From the NCBI GenBank assembly GCA_947497895.1, contig CANMIL010000006.1:1-64000 (forward strand): 64,000 nucleotides of DNA. Reading direction: 5' to 3'. The notes under the pieces were generated by a model. It ran no database searches and was not told the origin of the DNA. It saw only the letters and a program-made list of their open reading frames with translations. The stretch's first letter is position 1, and every line of letters begins with the position of its first letter. Positions 8,391 through 16,924 of the stretch are shown here, in pieces. The position numbers and the translations under genes were made by a program. Source of the DNA: an uncultured Tenacibaculum sp. Its GTDB lineage: Bacteria; Bacteroidota; Bacteroidia; Flavobacteriales; Flavobacteriaceae.

Positions 8391-9509
8391 ATGAAATTTA
8401 TCGTATCTAGCTCTCAATTATTAAAACAATTACAGGTTTTAGGAGGGGTTATAAATAGCAACAATACATTACCTATTTTAGACAACTTCTTGTTTGAGTT
8501 ATCTGAAAATCAACTAAAAATATCGTCTTCTGACCTTGAAACAACTATGAGTTCGTTGGTAGAAGTTGAAAGTACAGATACAGGTGCTATTGCTATCAAT
8601 GCAAAGCTTCTTTTAGATACTTTAAAAACATTTCCTGATCAACCTTTAACCTTCAAAACGGAAGGAGAAAGCACTATTGAAATTATTTCTGAGCAAGGAA
8701 AATATGATATGGCATACTTTAACGGGGATGAGTTTCCTAAAGCTGTTGAACTTCCTTCTCCTAGTAGTACTGAGATACCTTCTCATATTTTAGCTACAGC
8801 AATTAACAAAACGATTTTTGCTACAGGAAATGATGATTTAAGACCTGTAATGAGCGGTGTATTTTTCCAGTTTAATTCAAAAGAATTAACCTTTGTTGCT
8901 ACAGATGCTCATAAACTTGTTAAATATACGAGAACAGACGTTACTGCTGATAAATCTGCGGAATTTATCATGCCTAAAAAGCCTTTAAATTTATTAAAAG
9001 GAATTTTAGGAGGTTCTGAAGAAAATGTAACTATTGAATACAACGACACCAATGCTAAATTTACATTTGACAATGTGGTTTTAATTTGTCGTTTGATTGA
9101 TGGGAAATATCCGAATTATGAAGCCGTAATTCCAAAAGAAAACCCGAATAAATTAACTGTTGATAGGGCTACTTTCTTAAATTCTGTGCGTCGTGTATCA
9201 ATTTTCTCTAGCAAAACTACTCACCAAATCCGTTTAAAAATGGCAGGTACAGAGTTGAATATTTCTGCAGAAGATTTAGATTATGCAAACAAGGCTGATG
9301 AGCGATTAATGTGCGATTATCAAGGTGACGATATGCAAATCGGTTTTAACTCTCGTTTTTTAAGTGAGATGTTAAACAACCTTAGTTCAAATGATGTTTT
9401 AATCGAAATGAGCTTACCTAATAGAGCAGGTATTTTAACTCCAATCGATGGAACTGAAGATGGAGAACTTATTACAATGCTAGTGATGCCTGTTATGCTT
9501 AATGGATAG
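8391..9509 (+). CDS. dnaN: DNA polymerase III subunit beta (sliding clamp)
   Basis: The 372-residue protein is the ring clamp that tethers the replicative polymerase to DNA. It starts MKFIVSSSQLLKQLQVLGG and has the three-fold clamp pattern, including LRPVMSGVFFQF and FVATDAHKLVKY in the middle domain and the C-terminal LVMPVML that lines the protein-binding pocket. I prefer the ATG at 8391 over an in-frame TTG at 8367 because the protein then begins at the conserved MKF and sits behind the promoter. It is followed by a strong terminator at 9533, so it is transcribed alone and is not next to dnaA. Confidence 0.95.
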   Translation: MKFIVSSSQLLKQLQVLGGVINSNNTLPILDNFLFELSENQLKISSSDLETTMSSLVEVESTDTGAIAINAKLLLDTLKTFPDQPLTFKTEGESTIEIISEQGKYDMAYFNGDEFPKAVELPSPSSTEIPSHILATAINKTIFATGNDDLRPVMSGVFFQFNSKELTFVATDAHKLVKYTRTDVTADKSAEFIMPKKPLNLLKGILGGSEENVTIEYNDTNAKFTFDNVVLICRLIDGKYPNYEAVIPKENPNKLTVDRATFLNSVRRVSIFSSKTTHQIRLKMAGTELNISAEDLDYANKADERLMCDYQGDDMQIGFNSRFLSEMLNNLSSNDVLIEMSLPNRAGILTPIDGTEDGELITMLVMPVMLNG

Positions 9510-9532
9510 TAGACATTAAAAAAATATACAAC

Positions 9533-9562
9533 AAAAGGTAGCTTTTCAGCTACCTTTTTTAT
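9533..9562 (+). terminator. Rho-independent terminator after dnaN
   Basis: A perfect 10-bp stem (AAAAGGTAGC at 9533-9542, GCTACCTTTT at 9549-9558) with a 6-nt loop runs into a T-tract. It ends dnaN and lies just past the end of the convergent lipoprotein gene, so it may serve both. Confidence 0.85.
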
Positions 9563-9578
9563 TTATGTAAAAGTTCTT

Positions 9579-10550
9579 TTAATAATACATTGTTGTTGAA
9601 ACAGTATTTGGGTTTGTGCTATACCAGTGAGCCCAATGTTTTGAATATCCTTCCAATGGTTTGTACACATTCGGTGCTGCAGGGAAACCTACCGACCAAT
9701 CATAAACTTTGTTTGCTGAGTCGCAATAACAATATCTATGACCTGACTTGCTCAACGTTATTGGTGGGAATCCGAAAGTAGAAGTAATTTTATACGTTAC
9801 TTGATACTCTAACCTGTTATCAGTTTTTGCTGTTTTCCACCAAGACCACCATAAAAACTTTTTACGCTCTTCAACTTTCGTCTTTGCTCCAATAGAACTA
9901 TAAAACAACCAATATCCGTTATACTGTCTTGCTTTCATACGATAGTTATTACTAAAATATTTATATGAAGTTGCACCACGAACAGCTTTTTCTTCACTTT
10001 CTCTTTCTGGATCGTTATTATGTCTATAAACAGTCAATTCTTTATTAAATTTATAGGTATCACCTTTCTCTACCCTGATTTCTCCAGTATTATATGCTGT
10101 CAAAAATTCAGGAATGTTTGAAGATCCTCCTTCAGAATAACTGTACACAAAATCTCCGTCAATTCTAAATATTTTATCTTCAATACCGATTTCTCCATTT
10201 TCATTTAAAAGTAATAATAGCATATCATCATTAGATGAAACTGTTGGAATATTTCTTTCTTTAATACCCAATCTTTCCGCCTCTTTTCTTTCTAAATTAT
10301 AAATTAACAATAATGGATTATACTTCCCTTCTTCCGACATTCTTCTTGCCTCATCAAGTAAATCAGCTTCACTCTCATGACGCACAGAAATGAATTCTTT
10401 TAACTCATCTACACTTCTAAAGCGAAGCATATTACTCTCCCTGCTTTTTAAAACAGATACATTATTTTCGGCTTCAGGGTTAGACATTTCTTCTTCTTTA
10501 CACGAAATAATCATGATACTTAACATGATTAATGCAATCATTTTTTTCAT
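9579..10550 (-). CDS. Uncharacterised lipoprotein
   Basis: The 323-residue protein starts with a lipoprotein signal: a hydrophobic run ending IMIISC, with the lipobox cysteine at residue 17, then acidic residues. I do not recognise the family. The mature part has a helical, charged N-terminal half (MLRFRSVDELKEFISVRHE and following) and a Tyr/Trp-rich C-terminal half with KFLWWSWWK and HRYCYCDS, ending STTMYY. The start resembles the region after the lipobox in some Bacteroides DUF4848 lipoproteins, but this is weak. It sits alone between dnaN and parA and is convergent with dnaN. Confidence 0.6.
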   Translation of the reverse strand: MKKMIALIMLSIMIISCKEEEMSNPEAENNVSVLKSRESNMLRFRSVDELKEFISVRHESEADLLDEARRMSEEGKYNPLLLIYNLERKEAERLGIKERNIPTVSSNDDMLLLLLNENGEIGIEDKIFRIDGDFVYSYSEGGSSNIPEFLTAYNTGEIRVEKGDTYKFNKELTVYRHNNDPERESEEKAVRGATSYKYFSNNYRMKARQYNGYWLFYSSIGAKTKVEERKKFLWWSWWKTAKTDNRLEYQVTYKITSTFGFPPITLSKSGHRYCYCDSANKVYDWSVGFPAAPNVYKPLEGYSKHWAHWYSTNPNTVSTTMYY

Positions 10551-10911
10551 AAGGTTATGGTTTTAGTTTTACCTACTCGTACGCTTTTCGGTTACCGCGA
10601 TAAATTATAAATTTGATTCGTTTACGGGCTTAACAAGGCCACGCCATATCATTAAATTTGAACTAGTATTAATTAATGACATCACAAAACTAAAACACCT
10701 CATATTCATTAAAGTAATGTTAAAAACTATTATTGGAAGGGGGAAAAAACTTAAAAAAAGGGGATTTTATTTAACTAATTTCTCATGGTTTCCATTAAAA
10801 CCCAAGACCTAAACAAAATAATTAACAAAGCTTTAATTATTGTTAATACATTTCCCTTTTAAAAACCATAAATAATTGTAAATTTACGTCTTTCAAACTA
10901 GACAAATTACG
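10551..10911. other. 361-bp divergent intergenic region
   Basis: This gap separates the lipoprotein and parA start codons. It holds a TAGTTTTG element on the minus strand (10692-10685) that could be the lipoprotein promoter, and an 8-bp inverted repeat ATTAACAA / TTGTTAAT (10821-10828, 10840-10847) about 65 bp before parA that could be an operator. No ORF, RNA gene or convincing parA promoter was seen, and no parS-like palindrome. Confidence 0.35.
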
Positions 10912-11676
10912 ATGGGTAAAATTATTGCAATAGCAAATCAGAAAGGTGGTGTTGGTAAAACAACGACTACTGTAAATTTAGCAGCAGCTTTAGGTGTTTT
11001 AGAGAAAAAAGTTTTACTAATAGACGCTGACCCTCAAGCAAATGCAACTTCTGGACTCGGTATAGATGTTGAAAGTGTTGAGGCTGGAACATATCAAGTT
11101 TTAGAACACACTGTTGATCCTAAGGACGCTGTTATTACAACTGAATCACCAAACGTTGATTTAATTCCTGCGCATATTGATTTAGTAGCTATTGAAATTG
11201 AGTTAGTTGATAAGCCCCAAAGAGAATTCATGTTGAAGAACGCTTTACAAAGTGTTGTTGACTCGTATGATTATATTTTAATTGATTGTGCTCCTTCTCT
11301 TGGTTTAATCACGCTAAACTCATTAGTAGCAGCTGATTCTGTAATTATACCTATTCAATGTGAATATTTTGCTCTTGAAGGTCTTGGTAAGTTATTAAAC
11401 ACTATCAAAAGTGTGCAAAAAATTCATAATCAAAGTCTAGCAATTGAAGGTCTATTATTGACAATGTACGATCCTCGTTTACGTTTATCTAATCAGGTGG
11501 TTGAAGAAGTTCGAAAACATTTTAGTTCAATGGTTTTTGAAACGGTGGTGCATAGAAATATTCGTTTAAGTGAAGCTCCAAGTTATGGTGAAAGCATTAT
11601 TTCTTATGATGCTACCAGTAAAGGTGCGGTAAATTACTTAAATTTGGCGAATGAAATTTTAAACAAAAAAGCGTAA
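10912..11676 (+). CDS. parA: Chromosome-partitioning ATPase ParA/Soj
   Basis: The 254-residue protein has the deviant Walker A KGGVGKTT with signature lysine K11 and catalytic K16, DADPQANAT, the Walker B segment YILIDCAPSLG and the GLLLTMYD strand. ParA ATPases bind DNA non-specifically and move ParB-bound origins. The short N-terminus without a helix-turn-helix marks it as a chromosomal Soj type. It is the first gene of a run parA-parB-DUF5683-dapB-lepB-wbqC with gaps of 0-75 bp, a conserved order in Flavobacteriaceae as far as I know. Confidence 0.95.
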   Translation: MGKIIAIANQKGGVGKTTTTVNLAAALGVLEKKVLLIDADPQANATSGLGIDVESVEAGTYQVLEHTVDPKDAVITTESPNVDLIPAHIDLVAIEIELVDKPQREFMLKNALQSVVDSYDYILIDCAPSLGLITLNSLVAADSVIIPIQCEYFALEGLGKLLNTIKSVQKIHNQSLAIEGLLLTMYDPRLRLSNQVVEEVRKHFSSMVFETVVHRNIRLSEAPSYGESIISYDATSKGAVNYLNLANEILNKKA

Positions 11677-11685
11677 TAATACAGA

Positions 11686-12573
11686 ATGGCAAAGGCAACA
11701 AAAAAACAAGCTCTAGGTAGAGGTTTATCGGCATTATTAAAAGAAACAGCTGAAGTAAATTCGGCTTCTGATAAGAATGCAGACAAATTAGTAGGAACTA
11801 TTGTAGAAATTGATATTAAATCAATAGAGGTTAATCCTTACCAGCCCAGAACTTATTTTGATGAAGAAGCTTTAAGAGAATTAGCTAGCTCGATAAAGGA
11901 GTTAGGTGTAATTCAGCCTATTACTGTTCGTAAACTTGCTAGTGATAAATTCCAATTAGTTTCAGGAGAGCGTCGTTTTAGAGCTTCTAAACTTATTGGT
12001 AACTCAAAAATACCAGCCTATATTAGACTGGCGAATGATCAGGAAATGCTTGAAATGGCATTGGTTGAAAATATTCAACGTAAAAATCTTGATCCAATTG
12101 AAGTTGCTCTTTCTTACCAGCGCTTAATAGATGAGATTCAACTTACTCAAGAAGAGTTAAGTACTCGAGTTGGTAAAAAACGTTCTACTGTTACAAACTA
12201 CTTACGTTTATTGAAATTAGACCCAATCATTCAAACAGGAATGAGAGATGGTTTTATATCGATGGGACACGGTAGGGCTTTAATTAATGTAGACAGCAAT
12301 ACCGATCAATTGAACATTTATGAAAAAATTGTTCGCGATAAACTATCAGTAAGACAAACTGAAGATTTGGTTAAAAACTTAAAAGCAGGAACCATTACAA
12401 AAGCTGCTAAGAAAAAAGCTTTACCAAAATACATTTCCGATGGAGCCAAAGAAATGACAGATTACTTTGGTAACAAGGTTGATGTTACAGTAAATAATAG
12501 AGGAAAAGGAAAAATATCGATTAACTTCAATTCAGAAGAAGATTTTAATCGCATAAAAAAACTATTACAATAA
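11686..12573 (+). CDS. parB: Chromosome-partitioning protein ParB/Spo0J
   Basis: In 295 residues the order is: basic N-terminus with LGRGLSALL (the ParA-interacting region), the ParB/Srx CTPase fold with the GERRFR box at 94-99 and ENIQRKNLDPIE, a helix-turn-helix (about 160-185, TRVGKKRSTVTNYLRLL) and a C-terminal dimerisation segment. ParB binds parS, loads as a CTP-dependent clamp and spreads. It begins 9 bp after parA. I found no parS site by eye in this window. Confidence 0.95.
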   Translation: MAKATKKQALGRGLSALLKETAEVNSASDKNADKLVGTIVEIDIKSIEVNPYQPRTYFDEEALRELASSIKELGVIQPITVRKLASDKFQLVSGERRFRASKLIGNSKIPAYIRLANDQEMLEMALVENIQRKNLDPIEVALSYQRLIDEIQLTQEELSTRVGKKRSTVTNYLRLLKLDPIIQTGMRDGFISMGHGRALINVDSNTDQLNIYEKIVRDKLSVRQTEDLVKNLKAGTITKAAKKKALPKYISDGAKEMTDYFGNKVDVTVNNRGKGKISINFNSEEDFNRIKKLLQ

Positions 12574-13152
12574 TTGTTAGTAAGAAAAATCATATTTGTT
12601 TTTTTAGGCTTATTGTTATCTTTTGGTGCTTATGCTCAAAAAGATTCATTGAACATTAAGGTTGAAAAAACACAAATAACTACAGATTTATACAATCCTT
12701 TATCACCATCGAAAGCTGCATTCTATTCAGCTATATTTCCTGGTGGAGGTCAAATTTATAATAAGAAATACTGGAAAGCTCCCATTGTTTGGGGAGCCAT
12801 TGGAGCGAGTGTTTATTACTATGTAATCAATAGTAATGATTACGATCGTTTCAGAACAGCATTTCGATTGAGATCACAAGGATTAAAGGATGAATTTACA
12901 AACGATGATGGTACTGTCTTAATTTCTACATCAGGTTTAGAGAATGCTCAAAGAGTATTAAGAAAAAATAGAGACTTATCATTATTAACGGGTGTACTTC
13001 TGTATGTACTACAAATTGTTGAAGCCAGTGTTAATGCACATTTACTTCAATTCGAAACAAACGACAATTTAACTATAAAACCATCTTTATCAACGGATCC
13101 GATGTTTCGGGAAGCTCCTAGAGTTGGTTTAACTTTTAAATATTCTTTCTAA
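12574..13152 (+). CDS. DUF5683 membrane protein
   Basis: The reading frame starts with TTG at 12574, directly after the parB stop; no ATG lies between, and this start gives a full signal peptide (residues 1-22, ending AYAQ). The mature part has the family hallmark SPSKAAFYSAIFPGGGQIYN, KYWKAPIVWGAIGASVYYY as a membrane segment and a second hydrophobic segment near 140-160. DUF5683 proteins are found between parB and dapB in many Bacteroidota; their role is unknown, perhaps in the envelope. Translation is likely coupled to parB. Confidence 0.8.
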   Translation: MLVRKIIFVFLGLLLSFGAYAQKDSLNIKVEKTQITTDLYNPLSPSKAAFYSAIFPGGGQIYNKKYWKAPIVWGAIGASVYYYVINSNDYDRFRTAFRLRSQGLKDEFTNDDGTVLISTSGLENAQRVLRKNRDLSLLTGVLLYVLQIVEASVNAHLLQFETNDNLTIKPSLSTDPMFREAPRVGLTFKYSF

Positions 13153-13156
13153 AATA

Positions 13157-13858
13157 ATGAAAATAGCCTTACTAGGATACGGTAGAATGGGTAAAGAGAT
13201 TGAGAAAATCGCTTTACAAAGAGGGCACGAAATCGTAATAAGATACTCAGGTGAAGAAGAGTACAACATAAATGATGCTGACGTAGCGATAGACTTTAGC
13301 ATTCCAACTGTTGCTTATGATAACATCACAAATTGTTTAAACAATAATGTTCCTGTTGTTTCTGGAACTACTGGTTGGTTAGATAAATATGATGAAGTTA
13401 TTGAGCTTTGTAATACTAATAAAGGAGCTTTCATATATGCATCTAACTTTAGCTTAGGAGTAAATATCTTTTTCGAGTTAAACAAGCAACTAGCTAAAAT
13501 GATGAAAAGTTTAGATCAATATAATACTACTATTGAAGAAATTCATCATACCAAAAAATTAGACGCTCCTAGTGGTACTGCCATAACTTTAGCTGAAGGG
13601 ATTATTGAAAACTCATCAAAAGGTTCATGGACATTAGATGGAAATTCTGAGAATAATAATATTCCTATTACCGCCGTAAGAACTCCTGAAGTACCGGGTA
13701 CTCATACAATATCTTACGATTCTGTTGTGGATTCTATCGATATAAAACACACGGCTCATAATAGGCAAGGTTTTGCTTTAGGTGCGGTAGTTGCGGCTGA
13801 ATGGCTAGTGGATAAAACTGGAGTTTTCAGCATGGCAGATGTGTTAAACTTAGGTTAA
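13157..13858 (+). CDS. dapB: 4-hydroxy-tetrahydrodipicolinate reductase
   Basis: This enzyme of the lysine/diaminopimelate pathway reduces HTPA with NAD(P)H. The 233 residues show the Rossmann start ALLGYGRMGKEIEKIA, the substrate loop VVSGTTGWL and the catalytic signature EIHHTKKLDAPSGTA with its histidine pair and lysine, then AHNRQGFALGA near the end. It is shorter than the E. coli enzyme, as usual in Bacteroidota. It follows the DUF5683 gene by 4 bp. Confidence 0.93.
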   Translation: MKIALLGYGRMGKEIEKIALQRGHEIVIRYSGEEEYNINDADVAIDFSIPTVAYDNITNCLNNNVPVVSGTTGWLDKYDEVIELCNTNKGAFIYASNFSLGVNIFFELNKQLAKMMKSLDQYNTTIEEIHHTKKLDAPSGTAITLAEGIIENSSKGSWTLDGNSENNNIPITAVRTPEVPGTHTISYDSVVDSIDIKHTAHNRQGFALGAVVAAEWLVDKTGVFSMADVLNLG

Positions 13859-13933
13859 AGGCGTAACTTTTTCTTTAAAAGTAAACTTATAAACTGAATT
13901 GTACTCGAACATTGAGGATAAAATATTAAAATT

Positions 13934-15505
13934 ATGACATTTACTGAATGGTTCATTTTCTTTTTGATAATCCAGGTAATCCATTTTCTTGGTACGTGGA
14001 AACTGTATGTTAAAGCTGGAAGACAAGTATGGGAAGCAGCAATTCCTGTGTATAATGCTGTTGTTTTAATGAGCATTATCAATCGTTCAAAATGGTGGGT
14101 AATTCTTTTATTCATTCCAATTGTAAACCTTTTAATGTTTCCTATTGTTTGGGTAGAAACTTGTAGAAGTTTTGGTTTCAACAAAGCAAAAGATACGATT
14201 CTTGCAATTGTTACACTCGGCTTTTATATTTTCTATATCAATTATGCTACGGAAGCCGTTTATAAAGAAAATAGGAGTTTAAAACCTCCTACGGTAGTTG
14301 ATGAATGGTTAAGCTCTATTGCTTTTGCTGTTATCGCTGCTACTTTGGTGCATACATATTTTATGCAACCTTATACTATCCCAACTTCTTCGTTAGAAAA
14401 AACCTTATTAGTTGGAGACTATTTATTCGTTAGCAAATTTCACTACGGAGCTCGAGTTCCAAAGACAACGGTTTCAGTACCAATGGTTCATGACACAGTT
14501 CCTGGATTGGGAATAAAATCATTCCTGTCTGAAGAGAATGTAGAAAAAAAGAATAGCTGGAAGAATAAGCTCTCTTTACCTTACATGAGACTTCCTGGTG
14601 TTCAAAAAATCGAAAGAAATGAAATTGTAGTATTTAGCTGGCCAGCAGATTCTACAGCTACAATGTGGGGTGATGTTTCCGGAAAACACACCTATAAGCC
14701 TATTGATAAAAGAACCAACTATGTTAAGAGATGTGTTGGAATTCCTGGTGATAGTTTAGAAGTAAGAGGTGGTTATGTTTATATAAATGGTAAAAAAACC
14801 GTTTTACCAGATAGAGCAAAACCACAATGGTATTTCAAAATAAATACTAATGGTGAAAAATTCAGTAGAGCTGATATTGAAAGATACAAAATGGCTAAGG
14901 AAGGAAAAGTTGGAAACGACGGTACCTATTTCTTGAACTTAACCGATGAAGAGGCAGCATCTATAGAAAAAAACTCAAAAGTTAAAAGCATAGAAAAGCT
15001 ATTGAAACCTAAAGGAATATATGATCAATCGGTATTTCCTCATGATCCGAGATATGCTTGGTCTTCTGATAATTTCGGACCTATTTACATTCCTAAGAAG
15101 GGAGTTACGGTAAAATTAAACGAAACTACTATTCCTTTCTATGAACAAATCATTGGTAGATACGAAAACAATGACTTGACTATTTTTGGTGATGATATTT
15201 ATATCAACGGTAAAAAGGCTACTGAATATACTTTTAAGCAAGATTACTATTGGATGATGGGAGATAATCGCCAGAACTCTTTAGATGCTAGAAACTGGGG
15301 GTATGTACCATTTGATCATGTTGTTGGTAAACCAGTAATGATTTGGTTTAGTATTGATAAGGACACGAATAAAATTAGATGGGATAGAATGTTCACCACT
15401 GTTGGTGGTAGCGGAAAACCTGTCTCTTATCTATGGGTTGTAATTGTACTTATTGCTGGATACATTTTCTACAGTTTCAAAAAAAGTAAGAAGAAAAAAT
15501 CGTAA
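13934..15505 (+). CDS. lepB: Signal peptidase I, long Bacteroidota form
   Basis: LepB cleaves Sec and Tat signal peptides at the membrane surface. The 523-residue protein has an N-terminal hydrophobic domain (1-110, three or so membrane segments), then a transmembrane anchor and the catalytic domain. The nucleophile is S153 in PTSSLEKTLLVGD and the general base K265 in YVKRCVGIPGD; box E is MMGDNRQNSLDARNWG. A last membrane segment (about 492-512) is followed by a poly-lysine end. Two large insertions between the catalytic boxes explain the length, typical of this phylum. Its stop overlaps the wbqC-like start by one base. Confidence 0.92.
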   Translation: MTFTEWFIFFLIIQVIHFLGTWKLYVKAGRQVWEAAIPVYNAVVLMSIINRSKWWVILLFIPIVNLLMFPIVWVETCRSFGFNKAKDTILAIVTLGFYIFYINYATEAVYKENRSLKPPTVVDEWLSSIAFAVIAATLVHTYFMQPYTIPTSSLEKTLLVGDYLFVSKFHYGARVPKTTVSVPMVHDTVPGLGIKSFLSEENVEKKNSWKNKLSLPYMRLPGVQKIERNEIVVFSWPADSTATMWGDVSGKHTYKPIDKRTNYVKRCVGIPGDSLEVRGGYVYINGKKTVLPDRAKPQWYFKINTNGEKFSRADIERYKMAKEGKVGNDGTYFLNLTDEEAASIEKNSKVKSIEKLLKPKGIYDQSVFPHDPRYAWSSDNFGPIYIPKKGVTVKLNETTIPFYEQIIGRYENNDLTIFGDDIYINGKKATEYTFKQDYYWMMGDNRQNSLDARNWGYVPFDHVVGKPVMIWFSIDKDTNKIRWDRMFTTVGGSGKPVSYLWVVIVLIAGYIFYSFKKSKKKKS

Positions 15506-16122
15506 TGGCATTATTCATCCCCACCTACTTTGCTCCTATTTCACAATATGCAGCAATCTGTCAGTCGGATAACGTTGTTTTCGAAGTTTATGATAATTTT
15601 CAAAAGCAAACTTATCGAAACCGTTGTTATATTTATGGAGCCAATGGAAAGCTTTCTTTAAATATTCCTGTGAAGCATAAAACTAGTGAAGGCAGAAAGA
15701 AAACAAAGGATACACTTGTTGAAAATGACTTTTCATGGCAGCAACAGCATTTCAAGTCGATGCAAACTGCTTATAGAGCCTCTCCGTTTTTTGAGTTCTT
15801 TGAAGACGATTTAGACACTATCTTCTCAAAAAAATACAAGTACTTACATGATGTGAATCTAGATGCACATAATTTCATTACAGATGCACTTGAGTTAAAT
15901 ACTAATTTTACGAAAACACAAGAATATTCTATAGCAGCGGAAAACGACTTTCGTTCATTAGCAATAGCAAAAAAAGGTGTTGAAATAAATATGGATACTT
16001 ACATTCAAATGTTTGACGATAAGCATGGTTTTATTCCAAATCTTTCAATATTAGATCTTTTGTTTATGGAAGGACGTAATTCTATTAGCTTTTTAGAAAA
16101 AATTTCAGTAAATTTGAAGTAG
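15505..16122 (+). CDS. WbqC-like family protein
   Basis: The 205-residue protein begins LFIPTYFAPISQYAAICQS and continues with YDNFQKQTYRNRCYIYG and LSLNIPVK, the WbqC family pattern, including a conserved middle block WQQQHFKSMQTAYRASPFF. WbqC proteins occur in surface-polysaccharide clusters and as single genes in Bacteroidota; the biochemical role is not established. The start overlaps the lepB stop by one base (TAATG), so translation is coupled. Confidence 0.8.
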   Translation: MALFIPTYFAPISQYAAICQSDNVVFEVYDNFQKQTYRNRCYIYGANGKLSLNIPVKHKTSEGRKKTKDTLVENDFSWQQQHFKSMQTAYRASPFFEFFEDDLDTIFSKKYKYLHDVNLDAHNFITDALELNTNFTKTQEYSIAAENDFRSLAIAKKGVEINMDTYIQMFDDKHGFIPNLSILDLLFMEGRNSISFLEKISVNLK

Positions 16123-16204
16123 ACACTTATTCCCCAATGTATTTATTATTAGCAATTTAAAACGAAAACACTTCGCTTGATTGTTCTTGTTATACAAATA
16201 AGTC

Positions 16205-16786
16205 ATGCAACAAAATTTAGAACACTTTGTTAGGTATTTTATGCCTAATATTTCGGACTACTCTCTGAATGTTTTTAGTTCTATTACTACGCATAAACAT
16301 TTTTCAAAAGGAAAAGCAATTATTAAACAAGGACAAATTCCAAACAATTTTTATATTCTTACCAGCGGTGTAGCCAGAAGTTTTATTAAAAACACTAATA
16401 ATAAAGAACATACACGTACAATTTATACGGCTATGAGTACTTGTGGTGCTCTCTCTTCTCTAATTTTAGAATCTAAATCTAATGCCACCTATGAATGCTT
16501 AACAGACTGTAGTTGCTTTATTGTAAATTTTAAAGAACTAGTGGAAATTACAAAGATCAATCATGAAATGTCCTTATTGTATTCTAAAGTCATGGAAAAA
16601 ATATTTATAAGAACAGAACAACGTGTAGATGAATTAGCCCTATTAAGTGCTACAGAGCGATATTTGAAACTAAAAAAAGACATTCCTGAGATTAATAATC
16701 TCATCCCACAATACCATATCGCCTCTTTTTTGAACGTTACTCCCGTGCAACTCAGCAGAATACGAAAAAAATTATATTCTGTTTAA
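16205..16786 (+). CDS. Crp/Fnr-family transcriptional regulator
   Basis: Residues 10-120 form a cyclic-nucleotide-binding-type beta roll (FSKGKAIIKQGQIPNNFYIL, TSGVARSFIKN), followed by the long dimerisation helix and a short winged helix ending IASFLNVTPVQLSRIRKKL. The 193-residue length is common in Bacteroidota Crp-like regulators. The ligand is unknown; the phosphate-binding cassette of true CRP is not obvious. It is probably monocistronic and ends at the palindromic terminator at 16896. Confidence 0.82.
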   Translation: MQQNLEHFVRYFMPNISDYSLNVFSSITTHKHFSKGKAIIKQGQIPNNFYILTSGVARSFIKNTNNKEHTRTIYTAMSTCGALSSLILESKSNATYECLTDCSCFIVNFKELVEITKINHEMSLLYSKVMEKIFIRTEQRVDELALLSATERYLKLKKDIPEINNLIPQYHIASFLNVTPVQLSRIRKKLYSV

Positions 16787-16895
16787 TTATAAACATATGT
16801 TAATCATTTTGTTTTATTTTAAACATATATTTGGACACACCAAAAGTATTAATATTTGGGACTACCCAAATTATTTAGTTTCCCCTTACAGAAAG

Positions 16896-16924
16896 AAAGG
16901 TTTGTTTTAAACAAACCTTTTCTT
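16896..16924. terminator. Bidirectional terminator between convergent genes
   Basis: AAAGGTTTGTTT and AAACAAACCTTT form a near-perfect 25-bp palindrome (16896-16920) followed by TTCTTTATTT on the plus strand and preceded by an A-rich run, so it can stop transcription from both the Crp gene and the flippase gene. Upstream, TATATTTG at 16826-16833 could start a short transcript ending here, but nothing supports a gene. Confidence 0.8.

Noticed and set aside
10551..13157. parS sites or a replication origin near parA-parB
   Set aside because: I looked for a CACGTG-centred 14-16-bp palindrome and for DnaA-box clusters and saw none; dnaA is not in the window.
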